Below are positions 1 to 7,814 of a stretch of DNA of 35,493 bases, one piece after another. The DNA comes from Deltaproteobacteria bacterium (GTDB lineage: Bacteria > Myxococcota_A > UBA796 > GCA-2862545), in contig JAFGVK010000058.1 of assembly GCA_016938035.1 (NCBI GenBank), positions 1 to 35,493 on the forward strand, given 5' to 3'. A program made the position numbers and the translations under genes. The notes below the pieces were generated by a model. It worked only from the letters and a program-made list of their open reading frames with translations, did not search any database and was not told the origin of the DNA. Every line of letters starts with the position of its first letter. Position 1 is the first letter of the stretch.

Positions 1-1118
1 GCACCGACGCCCTCCCAGCTGGACGCGTACACGGGGGACACCCCGGACGCCCCGCGCATCGACCGGCTCACCGAGCCGTACGAGCCCACACCCGGCGCAC
101 CGACGCCACCGGTCTCGCTGGACGAGGACAGGCCCACACCGGCGGACCTGGTCGTCACGCGGGACACACCAGCGAGCCGACCGAGCGACCCAGCCGAGGA
201 CTCCACGGGAGCCAGGGCCGTGCTCGCGGCACGTGCGGTCACAGTGGACTCACTCTCCACCCCGAGCCGAGGCTCCGACACCGAGCCGCTCCGAGCGGAC
301 ACGGGAGACACCAGCGGCCGACCCCGGCCGTCCGTGCGCACCGCGAGCTCGCCGCGACGCACAGCCGCACCCGTCGCCGCACTGGTCGACGTCCGCTCTG
401 CCAAGTGGTGGCTCAGACTCTGTCCCTCTAGGGTCTCAAACACGCGATCCATTGCGGTGAGACCGGAGACAGAGGAGCGAGGCTCCACCACCGCCGGGCC
501 CGCGCGGCTGGCTCCGACCTGCGACCGCGCGGCGGTCTCGCCAAAAGAAGCGACCCGGTCGCCCGCCGCAACGGTCTGCGGGGGCAGGGACATCCGCGTG
601 GCCACAGCGCGTGCCGTGTTGGATACCGGCCGACGCCGCTGCTGCTGGCGCGTGACCCCGAAGGACGCGGACTGCCGCAGCACGGGCACAAGACCGAGAT
701 CCTCGGATCCGTCCACGACGCCTCGCGACACCGCGACATCAACCGGCCGCACCTTGCGAGCGACGCGCCGCTTAGCACGCCTAGAGGGCGACGCAGAGGG
801 TGCGGTCTGCACCTCGTCTGTGCCATCCACGTAGATGTAGTCGGCGACGCCCTGCCCTGCGCTGTGGGAGACCGAGGTCCCGGAACGCCGATTCAGGAAA
901 CGCTCGCCTGCTGTCTGCCGAAACTGTCCCCGAGACTCTACCCGGCTCAACACCCGAGCTCTGGTGGACTGTCCCGCACCGTCACCACCGCCACTAAGCT
1001 GATCCAGCAGCTTGGAGCTACGCCGAACGCGCTGCCCCGCGCCTGAACCAGACTCACGACGGGCGAGCAACCTGCTGGCAAGCCCCGTAGGAGTCACACC
1101 ATGGGATTCGCTGCTCAT
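1..1118 (-). CDS. Partial low-complexity Ser/Arg/Val/Gly-rich protein of the tail locus
   Basis: An open frame on the minus strand begins at ATG 1118 after a GGGGGTG ribosome-binding-like stretch and continues for 372 codons without a stop to the window edge, so the C-terminus is missing. The protein starts MSSESHGVTPTGLASRLLAR. It is dominated by Ser, Arg, Val, Gly, Ala and Thr, with few aromatics and no visible membrane segment, which suggests intrinsic disorder. It starts 40 bp after the third tube gene and shares its strand, so it is probably in the same operon. I do not recognise the family. It could be a disordered linker or tape-measure-like structural protein, or a cargo protein; both are inference. 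The unbroken frame over 1.1 kb and the operon position are the reasons to call it a gene. Confidence 0.7.
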   Translation of the reverse strand, partial: MSSESHGVTPTGLASRLLARRESGSGAGQRVRRSSKLLDQLSGGGDGAGQSTRARVLSRVESRGQFRQTAGERFLNRRSGTSVSHSAGQGVADYIYVDGTDEVQTAPSASPSRRAKRRVARKVRPVDVAVSRGVVDGSEDLGLVPVLRQSASFGVTRQQQRRRPVSNTARAVATRMSLPPQTVAAGDRVASFGETAARSQVGASRAGPAVVEPRSSVSGLTAMDRVFETLEGQSLSHHLAERTSTSAATGAAVRRGELAVRTDGRGRPLVSPVSARSGSVSEPRLGVESESTVTARAASTALAPVESSAGSLGRLAGVSRVTTRSAGVGLSSSSETGGVGAPGVGSYGSVSRSMRGASGVSPVYASSWEGVG

Positions 1119-1157
1119 GAGCACCCCCAAACGAAAAGGTAAGTACGAAGGCGTGGC

Positions 1158-1616
1158 TTAACCATTGCTGACCTTGAGGCCACCGTGCGCGATCTCCATG
1201 GTCTCCACTGCAAGGGCCGAGCTGTCGCCAGAGAAGCTGGGGCCCTCCCAAGACACGGGCCAAGCCTTCTCGAACACATAGGACTTGATCACGTCGCCCC
1301 GGTTGCTGTGAACGTGGATCGCCCCCTGCACCTTGAGGCGCTCGCCGAATTGATCCTGAAGGAAGCGATCTCGCCACTCCACCAAGAACGTGGAGGGGGT
1401 GGAAGCATACTTGATGACGATGTTCTCCCAGCGGGACTGACCTGCGCGCTTGTGGTTGTACGAATTCAGCCCTCCCTCCGAGATCTCGAACACCTCCGCT
1501 GCCGACTTGAGCCCAGAGACCTCCAACAGCTGGGCGACACTGTGCTGGCCGCCGTCCTTGGTGATCTCCATGGAGAAGTAGTAGTTCCCGTAGGGATTGG
1601 TATCTTCGCTAGCCAT
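1158..1616 (-). CDS. Third tail-tube protein (gp19/TIGR02241-like)
   Basis: This 152-aa protein (MASEDTNPYGNYYFSMEITK...) has the layout of T4 gp19-like tube proteins of phage tails and eCIS particles: an N-terminal NYYFSMEI strand, a SGLKSAAEVFEISEGGLN segment, and a C-terminal WPVSWEGPSFSGDSSALAVETMEIAHGGL block. The last block aligns with the WPAKWYVPDMDADNSSMAIEKIEIAVEKV end of the two tube paralogues upstream. Its ATG overlaps the stop of the sheath-like gene (TGATG), so the two are probably translationally coupled. It is much more diverged than the other two tube genes and may form the tube initiator or distal ring next to the baseplate, as Afp5-type paralogues do. That placement is inferred from family knowledge. 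Confidence 0.8.
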   Translation of the reverse strand: MASEDTNPYGNYYFSMEITKDGGQHSVAQLLEVSGLKSAAEVFEISEGGLNSYNHKRAGQSRWENIVIKYASTPSTFLVEWRDRFLQDQFGERLKVQGAIHVHSNRGDVIKSYVFEKAWPVSWEGPSFSGDSSALAVETMEIAHGGLKVSNG

Positions 1617-2812
1617 CACAGCCCCCCTTCAGCTCCCAACCGCAAATCTACAACAACATATTCAGCAGTTGAGATGGGTCTTAACACAATACGAGCATGG
1701 ATTTGTCCAGCGTCCACAACTTCACGCGGGTTGGTCTCCGCGTCACACTGAACCGAGTACTCAGAGCCTGCCTCATCTCCGGTCAAAAGTCCAGCAGACC
1801 AATAATTATCTAGCCTGGAGGTAGCCATCCGCTCGAGCACACGCCACAATTCATGGCTTTGGTTCTCGAATACGAGCCACTCAGAGTCACGCCGAAGCTG
1901 CTCGACGATGTAGGAGACGATGCGGCGCGAGTTGATGTAGGTCCAGCGGGGATCCCTCGAGAGGGTCCTCGCGCCCCACAGCACCACGCCCACCGCTGGC
2001 TGCTGCAAGATGGGGTTGATCCCCTCTTTGCTCATCTCCTCGGTCTCGCTCCACCGCAGCTCGAAGGCGGTGTGCGTCACCCCCGCCAGCACCTCGTTGG
2101 CCGGCGGCCAGCGGACCCCAAAGGGCTGATGCGCTCGCTCCACTCGAGCGAAGATACCGGCGACATGCCCGGACGGGGGGAACGTCTCATCCCCCGACAT
2201 CAGCCAAGGGTAGTAGAGCGCGCCGTACCCGCCAGAGGGTCCCGCGGATCGCCGGAACGAGTCAACCCACGCGAAGAGATGGGTCTCGTGCAGATCGCGG
2301 GGAACATCCAAAATGATGAATCGATTGTTCATCTCGCGGGCGTGGTGCAGCAGCAGCTCCATCACCGGCTGCGCGCCGACCTTCACCCTGCGATTTCCCG
2401 TAAACTCAACGGGGAGGTAGGCGAGCACCGGCATGGCCAGGATCGCCACATCCTCCAGACCTCGCAGACGGTCAAGTAGCGGGTGGAACAACGTCGAGAA
2501 CGGATCGTCTTGCATCAGGTCGCGCTCTGTCTCGACGCAGACGCCAAACACCGTCGCGAGTTGCCCCCCGTTCTCATAGAACGCCTTCACGGCGTCCCGA
2601 GTGGGCGAGTCGAGGAGGTGACGGGCGGGCTTCCCCAGGAACTCCTGGTAGCTGCGAATCGACAGCTCCATGAAGTCGCCGGCGACAGCGCCTCTCGGCC
2701 AGCCTGCCTTGGAAACGATCCCGATGAACCCGACGTGATCACTGCGAACCAGGCCAGTCTCACGAGCCTCGGTCCGACCATGCTGAATAATTATACCGGG
2801 TCTCACCGCCAC
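1616..2812 (-). CDS. Contractile tail sheath-family protein (short form)
   Basis: The protein is 398 aa from GTG 2812, or 396 aa from GTG 2806, which has a GAGG about 6 nt upstream. The N-terminus (RPGIIIQHG ... GFIGIVSKA) matches the start of phage/eCIS sheath proteins. The middle has the sheath-like AVKAFYENGGQLATVF segment, and the C-terminal third has the typical sheath block GVVLWGARTLSRDPRWTYIN followed by RRIVSYIVEQL and WLVFENQSHELW. Sheath subunits polymerise around the tube and contract to drive it outward. At about 400 aa it is at the short end of the family. No other sheath gene lies in this window, so a longer major sheath may be encoded beyond the left edge or elsewhere. Two tube genes and two small tail proteins lie upstream and the third tube gene overlaps its end. 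Confidence 0.85.
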   Translation of the reverse strand: MAVRPGIIIQHGRTEARETGLVRSDHVGFIGIVSKAGWPRGAVAGDFMELSIRSYQEFLGKPARHLLDSPTRDAVKAFYENGGQLATVFGVCVETERDLMQDDPFSTLFHPLLDRLRGLEDVAILAMPVLAYLPVEFTGNRRVKVGAQPVMELLLHHAREMNNRFIILDVPRDLHETHLFAWVDSFRRSAGPSGGYGALYYPWLMSGDETFPPSGHVAGIFARVERAHQPFGVRWPPANEVLAGVTHTAFELRWSETEEMSKEGINPILQQPAVGVVLWGARTLSRDPRWTYINSRRIVSYIVEQLRRDSEWLVFENQSHELWRVLERMATSRLDNYWSAGLLTGDEAGSEYSVQCDAETNPREVVDAGQIHARIVLRPISTAEYVVVDLRLGAEGGL

Positions 2813-2839
2813 CTCAAAAGGGAGCCCCCTTTCGGAGGC

Positions 2840-3043
2840 TCACCGTGCCTTGTTTATCTTCTCATTGATGGTCGAGATTTCTTTCACCCATGCGTGCCTC
2901 TCCTTGTGAGAGAGCCCCATGGCATCGTCCCGACTCCAGTGGAAGTGGTAGGCAATGAACGCTACCTCCTTGAAGATATTCTCCAAAGGGTAGCTAACTA
3001 TTCCCCCAGGCGACCGAACTCCTTCTGGAAGCGTGCGCCGCAC
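2840..3043 (-). CDS. Small tail-locus protein, DUF6760-like
   Basis: This 67-aa protein has the core GGIVSYPLENIFKEVAFIAY followed by HFHWSRDDAMGLSHKERHAW and VKEI. It resembles the short DUF6760 proteins found next to tube genes in eCIS and related tail loci; their role is not established to my knowledge. The only in-frame ATG (3043) lies 46 bp inside the preceding gene, and conserved-looking sequence begins about 13 residues later. An atypical start such as ATA or TTG near the end of the upstream gene therefore cannot be excluded. It ends 28 bp before the sheath-like gene and is co-oriented with it. Confidence 0.7.
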   Translation of the reverse strand: MRRTLPEGVRSPGGIVSYPLENIFKEVAFIAYHFHWSRDDAMGLSHKERHAWVKEISTINEKINKAR

Positions 3044-3360
3044 TCGGGACAGGTAACGTTGACCGTGGCCTCGTCCTCGTTGATACGGTTGTACATCTCC
3101 TCGAGGAAGCGCAGATCACCCGCAAACAGGTTCTCGACCACACCGGTGTTCACCTCGGACAGCGTGCCAAGGCGGGCGATGACCCGGCTCAGGAGCACGA
3201 TGATGAGGTAGGCACGGTTGCGCTGAACCCGGAGATCGTTCAGCGGAACGATCTCGTCCTTGGCGTTCGCTAGACGCATCACCCCCTCGCGGTGGACGTT
3301 CCCTTCGGGATCGACGTAGCCGCGAGGAAGAATGAACTCATACTCAGTCTTGAATTCCAT
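2998..3360 (-). CDS. Tail assembly-type protein with C-terminal CPECG motif
   Basis: This 120-aa protein has a beta-rich N-terminus (EFILPRGYVDPEGNVHREGV), a MRLANAKDEIVPL segment, a helical middle (AYLIIVLLSRVIARLG, then ENLFAGDLRFLEEMYNRIN) and a C-terminal TCPECGARF motif. Proteins of this shape sit between the tube and DUF6760 genes in eCIS/tail operons and are commonly annotated as phage tail assembly proteins. The single CPxC pair could contribute half of a zinc site, so metal binding would need a dimer or other ligands. The gene starts 13 bp after the second tube gene and overlaps the start of the DUF6760-like gene by 46 bp. Confidence 0.7.
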   Translation of the reverse strand: MEFKTEYEFILPRGYVDPEGNVHREGVMRLANAKDEIVPLNDLRVQRNRAYLIIVLLSRVIARLGTLSEVNTGVVENLFAGDLRFLEEMYNRINEDEATVNVTCPECGARFQKEFGRLGE

Positions 3361-3373
3361 CTGTTGCTATCCC

Positions 3374-3817
3374 TTATGCCCGCTCGACCTTCTCAACCGC
3401 GATCTCGATCTTCTCGATCGCCATCGACGAGTTGTCCGCATCCATATCAGGCACATACCACTTCGCGGGCCACCCCTCGTAGAAGTTGTAGCGCGCGACT
3501 TCGGACTGCCCGTCCTGATCGAGCACGATCACGGAGCCGGAGCGGCGGTCGATGATGCCGTCTTCGATGTTCTTGCGCCACAGCCACAGGTCGTCCGTCG
3601 CCGTATAGCCACGCTCGAGGACGATGTTCGCGTAGGTGGTGCGCCCCGGCTTCTTGCGGACGACCATGTCGTTGCCCTGCTTGAACTCGATGACCTCAGT
3701 CTCAGAGTCCATACCGGAGACGCTCTTGAAGCCGCCAACGATGATCTTGGAGTCCTGGGTGATACCGGTGACTTCAAGGAGGAAGTTGTACGCGCCGAAA
3801 AGTTCTTCAGTGGGCAT
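3374..3817 (-). CDS. Tail-tube protein, copy 2 (gp19/TIGR02241 family)
   Basis: This 147-aa protein (MPTEELFGAYNFLLEVTGIT...) has the signature of phage/eCIS inner-tube proteins: FLLEV near the N-terminus, GGFKSVSGMDSETEVIEFKQ, then KKPGRTTYANIVLERG, WLWRKNIEDG and WYVPDMDADNSSMAIEKIEI. The start at ATG 3817 is chosen because it has GGAG 5 nt upstream and matches the start of copy 1; an upstream in-frame start at 3844 would add nine unrelated residues. It differs from copy 1 at a single residue (Asp22 versus Asn22). Tube subunits stack as hexameric rings that form the rigid tube pushed into the target. The two copies may be functionally redundant or boost expression. Confidence 0.88.
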   Translation of the reverse strand: MPTEELFGAYNFLLEVTGITQDSKIIVGGFKSVSGMDSETEVIEFKQGNDMVVRKKPGRTTYANIVLERGYTATDDLWLWRKNIEDGIIDRRSGSVIVLDQDGQSEVARYNFYEGWPAKWYVPDMDADNSSMAIEKIEIAVEKVERA

Positions 3818-3908
3818 GTCTACTCCGTGGTGGCCGAGGCTCACAAGGCATGAAACCCGGCGCTAATGGAAGAAAGGGCGAACAAAATGTCCGCCCACAT
3901 TACACATC

Positions 3909-3939
3909 AAAAAGGGGAACCAGCCAGTGGCTGGTTCCC
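3909..3939 (-). terminator. Intrinsic terminator between tube copies 1 and 2
   Basis: Read on the minus strand, a perfect 11-bp stem (GGGAACCAGCC / GGCTGGTTCCC, loop ACT) is followed by CTTTTTG. This is the classical rho-independent layout, placed 19 bp after the stop of tube copy 1 and before copy 2. It would end most copy-1 transcripts and let a fraction read through into the rest of the tail operon. Confidence 0.75.
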
Positions 3940-3957
3940 AAAACCGTGTCGACTGCG

Positions 3958-4401
3958 CTAGGCGCGCTCGACCTTCTCGACCGCGATCTCGATCTTCTCG
4001 ATCGCCATGGAGGAGTTGTCGGCGTCCATGTCAGGCACATACCACTTCGCGGGCCACCCCTCATAGAAGTTGTAGCGGGCGACTTCGGACTGGCCGTCCT
4101 GATCGAGCACGATCACGGAGCCGGAGCGACGGTCGATGATGCCGTCCTCGATGTTCTTGCGCCAGAGCCACAGGTCGTCGGTCGCGGTGTAGCCGCGCTC
4201 GAGGACGATGTTCGCGTAGGTGGTGCGTCCCGGCTTCTTGCGGACGACCATGTCGTTGCCCTGCTTGAACTCGATGACTTCAGTCTCGGAGTCCATACCG
4301 GAGACGCTCTTGAAGCCGCCCACGATAATCTTGGAGTTTTGGGTGATGCCAGTGACCTCGAGGAGGAAATTGTACGCGCCGAACAGTTCTTCAGTAGGCA
4401 T
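3958..4401 (-). CDS. Tail-tube protein, copy 1 (gp19/TIGR02241 family)
   Basis: This 147-aa tube protein is identical to copy 2 except for Asn at residue 22. Start ATG 4401 has GGAG 6 nt upstream. It is the first gene of the minus-strand tail cluster as far as seen here and is followed directly by a strong intrinsic terminator, so it is likely the most abundantly transcribed gene of the locus. That fits a major structural subunit needed in many more copies than baseplate parts. The near identity of the two copies at nucleotide level as well points to recent duplication or ongoing gene conversion. Confidence 0.88.
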   Translation of the reverse strand: MPTEELFGAYNFLLEVTGITQNSKIIVGGFKSVSGMDSETEVIEFKQGNDMVVRKKPGRTTYANIVLERGYTATDDLWLWRKNIEDGIIDRRSGSVIVLDQDGQSEVARYNFYEGWPAKWYVPDMDADNSSMAIEKIEIAVEKVERA

Positions 4402-4526
4402 GACTACTCCGACTGGTTGTTGGTTCTGCCCCTCAGAGACGGCTACCGAGGAACACCCTTGATGGAGCGAAACAGATGTTGATTGCCGCCAACTCCGTCA
4501 AGGCGCTCCGTGTCAGGAGCAAGTTC

Positions 4527-4532
4527 ACTATA
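4527..4532 (-). promoter_or_regulatory. Possible -10 box for the tail operon
   Basis: On the minus strand the hexamer TATAGT in the context GGGTATAGTGAAC resembles a sigma70 -10 box, about 125 bp upstream of tube copy 1. No good -35 hexamer is seen at 16-18 bp, so this is a weak call. Confidence 0.25.
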
Positions 4533-4590
4533 CCCGGCGCGCGTCAGCAGACGATAGCCCCGTTGTTTAGATTTCTGTGATCGACGGTAG

Positions 4591-4717
4591 AACGCCGTTT
4601 TTCGGCAGTCCGAAATATTCTGGCGATCTCGTGACCCTGAGGCGATGCGCGGGGCGCGGGGTGAGGACCCAGGATCCTCTTTGGCGGAACCATACGAGTA
4701 ACGCCGTCTTTCAGCAG
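4591..4717 (+). repeat. 18-bp imperfect direct repeat pair
   Basis: AACGCCGTTTTTCGGCAG at 4591-4608 and AACGCCGTCTTTCAGCAG at 4700-4717 match at 16 of 18 positions. The first copy contains a short hairpin (GCCG-TTTTT-CGGC). They could be regulator sites or remnants of an insertion; nothing else supports either reading. Confidence 0.4.
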
Positions 4718-4922
4718 CAGGTGCGCGCGCCGCTGCGCTCCTCGCTGCGCGCCACTGGAGAGAGGCGCGCAGCTGGTCGGCGATCACGGGTGGGGCGACC
4801 GCGGCGCCGTGAGCTCCCGGTGGGGCGCTCGTAGGGCAAGCGGCCCGCGTCCACCCGCTGAGGGCTGACGCCGCCACTACGCGGCCCGGCGGACGCGGGT
4901 TATCCCCAGTGCGGAGGCGCCC

Positions 4923-6908
4923 GTGTCCTATCTCGCTATCGCCCGCAAATACCGGCCCGCGTCCTTCTCCGGCATCGTCGGCCAGGACCACGTGACGCGC
5001 ACCCTGAGGAACGCTATCGAGCGCGACCGGGTGCATCACGCCTATCTCTTCACCGGGGCCCGAGGGGTGGGGAAGACCACCGCAGCCAGGGCGCTAGCCC
5101 GCGCGCTGAACTGCGAGCAGGGTCCAACCGCCGACCCCTGTGGCGCGTGCGTCTCCTGTCGCGAGATCGCGGCGGGCACCAGCCCTGACCTCATCGAGAT
5201 CGACGGCGCGTCGAACAATTCCGTGGAGGACGTGCGCGATCTCCGCGACAAGGTGGGCTACGCGCCTACGCGGGGCAGGCGGAAGATCTACCTCGTCGAC
5301 GAGGTCCACATGTTGTCCCGCGGGGCGTTCAACGCGCTGCTCAAGACGCTGGAGGAGCCCCCACCCCACGTGGTGTTCATCTTCGCCACCACCGAACCCC
5401 ACAGGATCCCCGACACCATCCTGTCCCGGGTACAGCGCTTCGACTTCAAGCGGATCCCCGCCGGCGATGTGGTTGGTAGGCTGCGAGAGATCGCTCAGGC
5501 GGAGGGGGTCGTGGTCAGCGACTCCGGCCTGCGCGCCATCGCGCGCGCTGGAGAGGGCTCGATGCGCGACGCTCAGTCGCTGCTGGATCAGGTGATCTCG
5601 TTCGGCGGCTCCCGGGTGAGCGACCAGGAGGTTGTCGACGCTCTCGGCCTCATCGACCGTGCCTTCCTCCTGGATTTTCTAGCGGCGCTGATCGCCGGGC
5701 AGCCAGACGGGGCCCTGGACGTGATCGACAGGGTGTACGCCCTGGGACACGACCTGACCGTCTTCTCCGCCGAGCTGCTGGAGGTGTTGCGCAACGCCAC
5801 CTTCCTCCACCTCTCGCCTGGCGCCCGGGCCTATATGGACGTGTCGGAGGAGGAGCTCGATGCCCTGGAGCGCGCCGCAGAGGGGGCGGACGCGAACCAG
5901 CTCTCGAGGCTGTTCACCGCCATGGTCGCCGTACACGAGGAGGTCTCGCGGGCCGAGCGGCCGCGGATGGTGCTCGAGATGGCGGTCGCCCGCTTGGTCA
6001 CCACCCGCAAGCTGGTCCCACTGGATCAGCTCCTCACCCGCCTGGAAGACCTGGAGCGTCGTCTCCGTCAGGGGGGCGGACCGCCTCAGCGGAGGGCACT
6101 TCAACCGGAGCTGACCGGGCCGCAGCCCCCTGACAGACCAACCGCCGGCGCCAGCGCCACTGCCGGCCAGCGGCGCCCTCTCGCACCGCCGGCGCCCCCT
6201 GTCGAGGGCGCGCCTGGCCAGCCCGAGGGAGCGGGCGGGGCCACAACAGCCCCGCCTCGTCGATCCACCCCGGCACCTCTGGCTGCCTCTTCACGGGGCA
6301 CCGACCGGGGCGCCCCCGTCACCGCGCCACTCCCCGCAGACGCGGCGCAGGCGCTAGACGGGGATCGGCCAGAGCGCGGGGGGTCCCAGGCTCAGGCGCT
6401 CAGTCCGTCGTCACCACAGGGTACCGACGAGGAGGTGCCGCTCGCGCCCCAGCAGCGGGGAGGCGCCTGGGCGCCGGTCTCGGACCGCCGCGACGCGCCA
6501 GTGTGGCTCGGTCAGCGCGAGGACTCGCCCCCAGCCTTCGAGGCCGCGGCCGCGTGGAGGGCCCTCTCCTCAGGCTGGCGCGATGACAGCGTGCGCTACC
6601 TCCCCGATGGCGAGCCCCTGCTCGACGGCCTCACGCTGACCATCAAGCTAGAGCCAGGTCCCCAGCTGTCCGCCGGCAGGTTCGCGGTGCAGCGACCCGA
6701 GGTGCGAGCCAGGGTGGCGCAGCACTATCCACGCGGGACCAGGCTCGAGGTAGCGCCCTCTCGTCCGATCCGCCTCACCCCCGAGGAGCTGCTCGACGAG
6801 GCCAGGGCCCATCCCTCCTGCAGGGCGGTCGTGGGCAGGCTAAAGGGGGAGGTCACCCGGGCAGGGCGCCCGGGGAGAGGAGAGGTCTCATGGACGGATT
6901 CGACATGA
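4923..6908 (+). CDS. dnaX: DNA polymerase III subunit gamma/tau
   Basis: This 661-aa AAA+ clamp-loader ATPase loads the beta clamp and, as tau, links the polymerase cores. Visible motifs are MSYLAIARKYRPASFSGIVG at the N-terminus, Walker A GARGVGKT (45-52), a zinc-binding Cys set (C64, C73, C76, C79), Walker B LVDEVHM (124-130) and sensor ATTEPHRIPDTILSR. The usual SRC motif reads SRV here (168-170): the Arg finger is kept and the Cys is lost. A long Pro/Ala/Gly-rich linker (about 385-530) precedes the C-terminal region. The start is GTG 4923 with GGAGG 5 nt upstream. I saw no A-rich slippery site for a frameshifted gamma form. It begins the dnaX-ybaB-recR operon and overlaps ybaB by 19 bp. 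Confidence 0.97.
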   Translation: MSYLAIARKYRPASFSGIVGQDHVTRTLRNAIERDRVHHAYLFTGARGVGKTTAARALARALNCEQGPTADPCGACVSCREIAAGTSPDLIEIDGASNNSVEDVRDLRDKVGYAPTRGRRKIYLVDEVHMLSRGAFNALLKTLEEPPPHVVFIFATTEPHRIPDTILSRVQRFDFKRIPAGDVVGRLREIAQAEGVVVSDSGLRAIARAGEGSMRDAQSLLDQVISFGGSRVSDQEVVDALGLIDRAFLLDFLAALIAGQPDGALDVIDRVYALGHDLTVFSAELLEVLRNATFLHLSPGARAYMDVSEEELDALERAAEGADANQLSRLFTAMVAVHEEVSRAERPRMVLEMAVARLVTTRKLVPLDQLLTRLEDLERRLRQGGGPPQRRALQPELTGPQPPDRPTAGASATAGQRRPLAPPAPPVEGAPGQPEGAGGATTAPPRRSTPAPLAASSRGTDRGAPVTAPLPADAAQALDGDRPERGGSQAQALSPSSPQGTDEEVPLAPQQRGGAWAPVSDRRDAPVWLGQREDSPPAFEAAAAWRALSSGWRDDSVRYLPDGEPLLDGLTLTIKLEPGPQLSAGRFAVQRPEVRARVAQHYPRGTRLEVAPSRPIRLTPEELLDEARAHPSCRAVVGRLKGEVTRAGRPGRGEVSWTDST

Positions 6909-7213
6909 ACGGGCTGATGGGAATGATGGGCGGGCTCCAGCAGCGGATGGCTGACCTGCAGCGCGCCGCCGCAGAGACGGTGGTGGAGGGCTCCGCGGCA
7001 GGGGGGCTGGTGAAGATCCAGGTCACTGGCGACCAGCAGGTGGTGTCGGTGCGCATCGATCAGGACGCCCTGGAGGATCGCGAGCTGCTCGAGGACCTCG
7101 TCCGCGCCGCGATGGACGAGGCGCTGCGCCGCTCCAAGGAGGTCATGGCACAGTCCCTGCGCGAGGCCACCGGTGGGCTCCCCATTCCCCCGGGCATGAT
7201 CCCCGGCTTCTAG
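6890..7213 (+). CDS. ybaB: YbaB/EbfC nucleoid-associated protein
   Basis: This 107-aa protein is a typical YbaB/EbfC member, a small dimeric DNA-binding protein usually encoded between dnaX and recR. It has an N-terminal Met/Gly-rich helix (MNGLMGMMGGLQQRMADLQ), the core GGLVKIQVTGDQQVVSVRID, and the helical DLVRAAMDEALRRSKEVMAQ segment. It ends with the Gly/Pro-rich GGLPIPPGMIPGF common to the family. The ATG at 6890 lies inside the end of dnaX, 11 nt after the GGAGAGGAG run, and the 19-bp overlap implies translational coupling. Confidence 0.95.
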   Translation: MDGFDMNGLMGMMGGLQQRMADLQRAAAETVVEGSAAGGLVKIQVTGDQQVVSVRIDQDALEDRELLEDLVRAAMDEALRRSKEVMAQSLREATGGLPIPPGMIPGF

Positions 7214-7220
7214 GAGACCC

Positions 7221-7814
7221 ATGGGTAACGCTCCCATCGACGAGGCGGTCGCGCAGCTGTCGCGCCTCCCAGGGATCGGCCGCAAGACGGCCACCAGGCT
7301 GGTCTACTGGTTGCTCCGTTCCCCCACCGGGACCGCAGCGACGATCGGCCGCGCGCTCTCCGCGCTAGAGGGCGGGGTGCGCGAGTGCGACACCTGCTGC
7401 GACTTCACCGATCAGATCCGCTGCCCGATCTGCGCCTCTGGTGGGCGGGAGCAGGGGGTGGTCTGCGTGGTGGAGCACCCGCAGGACGTTCGCGCCTTTG
7501 AGCGCTCCGCGGGCTTCCGGGGGCGATACCACGTGCTGCACGGGGCGATCTCTCCCCTCGACGGGGTGGGACCCGCTGAGCTGCGGATCAGGCCGCTGCT
7601 GGAGCGCATCCGCAGTGACGAGATCCGCGAGGTGATCCTCGCCACAGACCCCGACGTGGAGGGAGACGCCACCGCCCTGTACCTGGCGCGGCTGCTGCGC
7701 GGGGTGGGGGTGCGGGTCACCAGGATCGCCAGGGGGCTCGCGGTGGGGACGGAGATCGAGTACGCCGACCCCGCCTCGCTGAGCCGCGCCCTAGAGAACC
7801 GACAGGAGCTCTGA
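7221..7814 (+). CDS. recR: Recombination mediator protein RecR
   Basis: This 197-aa protein has the RecR domain order: helix-hairpin-helix (RLPGIGRKTATRL, 15-27), a four-Cys zinc finger (C56, C59, C68, C71), and a Toprim domain starting VCVVEHPQDV (81-90) and including ATDPDVEGDATALYLARLL. The C-terminal GLAVGTEIEYADPASLSRAL is the usual Walker-B-like end. With RecO and RecF it loads RecA at gaps. It starts 7 bp after ybaB in the conserved dnaX-ybaB-recR order and its TGA abuts the next gene. Confidence 0.97.
   Translation: MGNAPIDEAVAQLSRLPGIGRKTATRLVYWLLRSPTGTAATIGRALSALEGGVRECDTCCDFTDQIRCPICASGGREQGVVCVVEHPQDVRAFERSAGFRGRYHVLHGAISPLDGVGPAELRIRPLLERIRSDEIREVILATDPDVEGDATALYLARLLRGVGVRVTRIARGLAVGTEIEYADPASLSRALENRQEL

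Larger units (their letters stand above)
4402..4922. other. Divergent intergenic region, tail operon / dnaX
   Basis: This 521-bp stretch separates the minus-strand tail cluster from the plus-strand dnaX operon and must carry both promoters. I see no convincing gene in it. The half near the tail genes is visibly more AT-rich than the half near dnaX. It holds a possible minus-strand -10 box and an 18-bp imperfect direct repeat, listed separately. The dnaX ribosome-binding site (GGAGG) is at its right end. Confidence 0.6.

Noticed and set aside
4923-6908. Programmed frameshift in dnaX
   Set aside because: No A-rich slippery heptamer with a downstream stem was seen in the reading frame.
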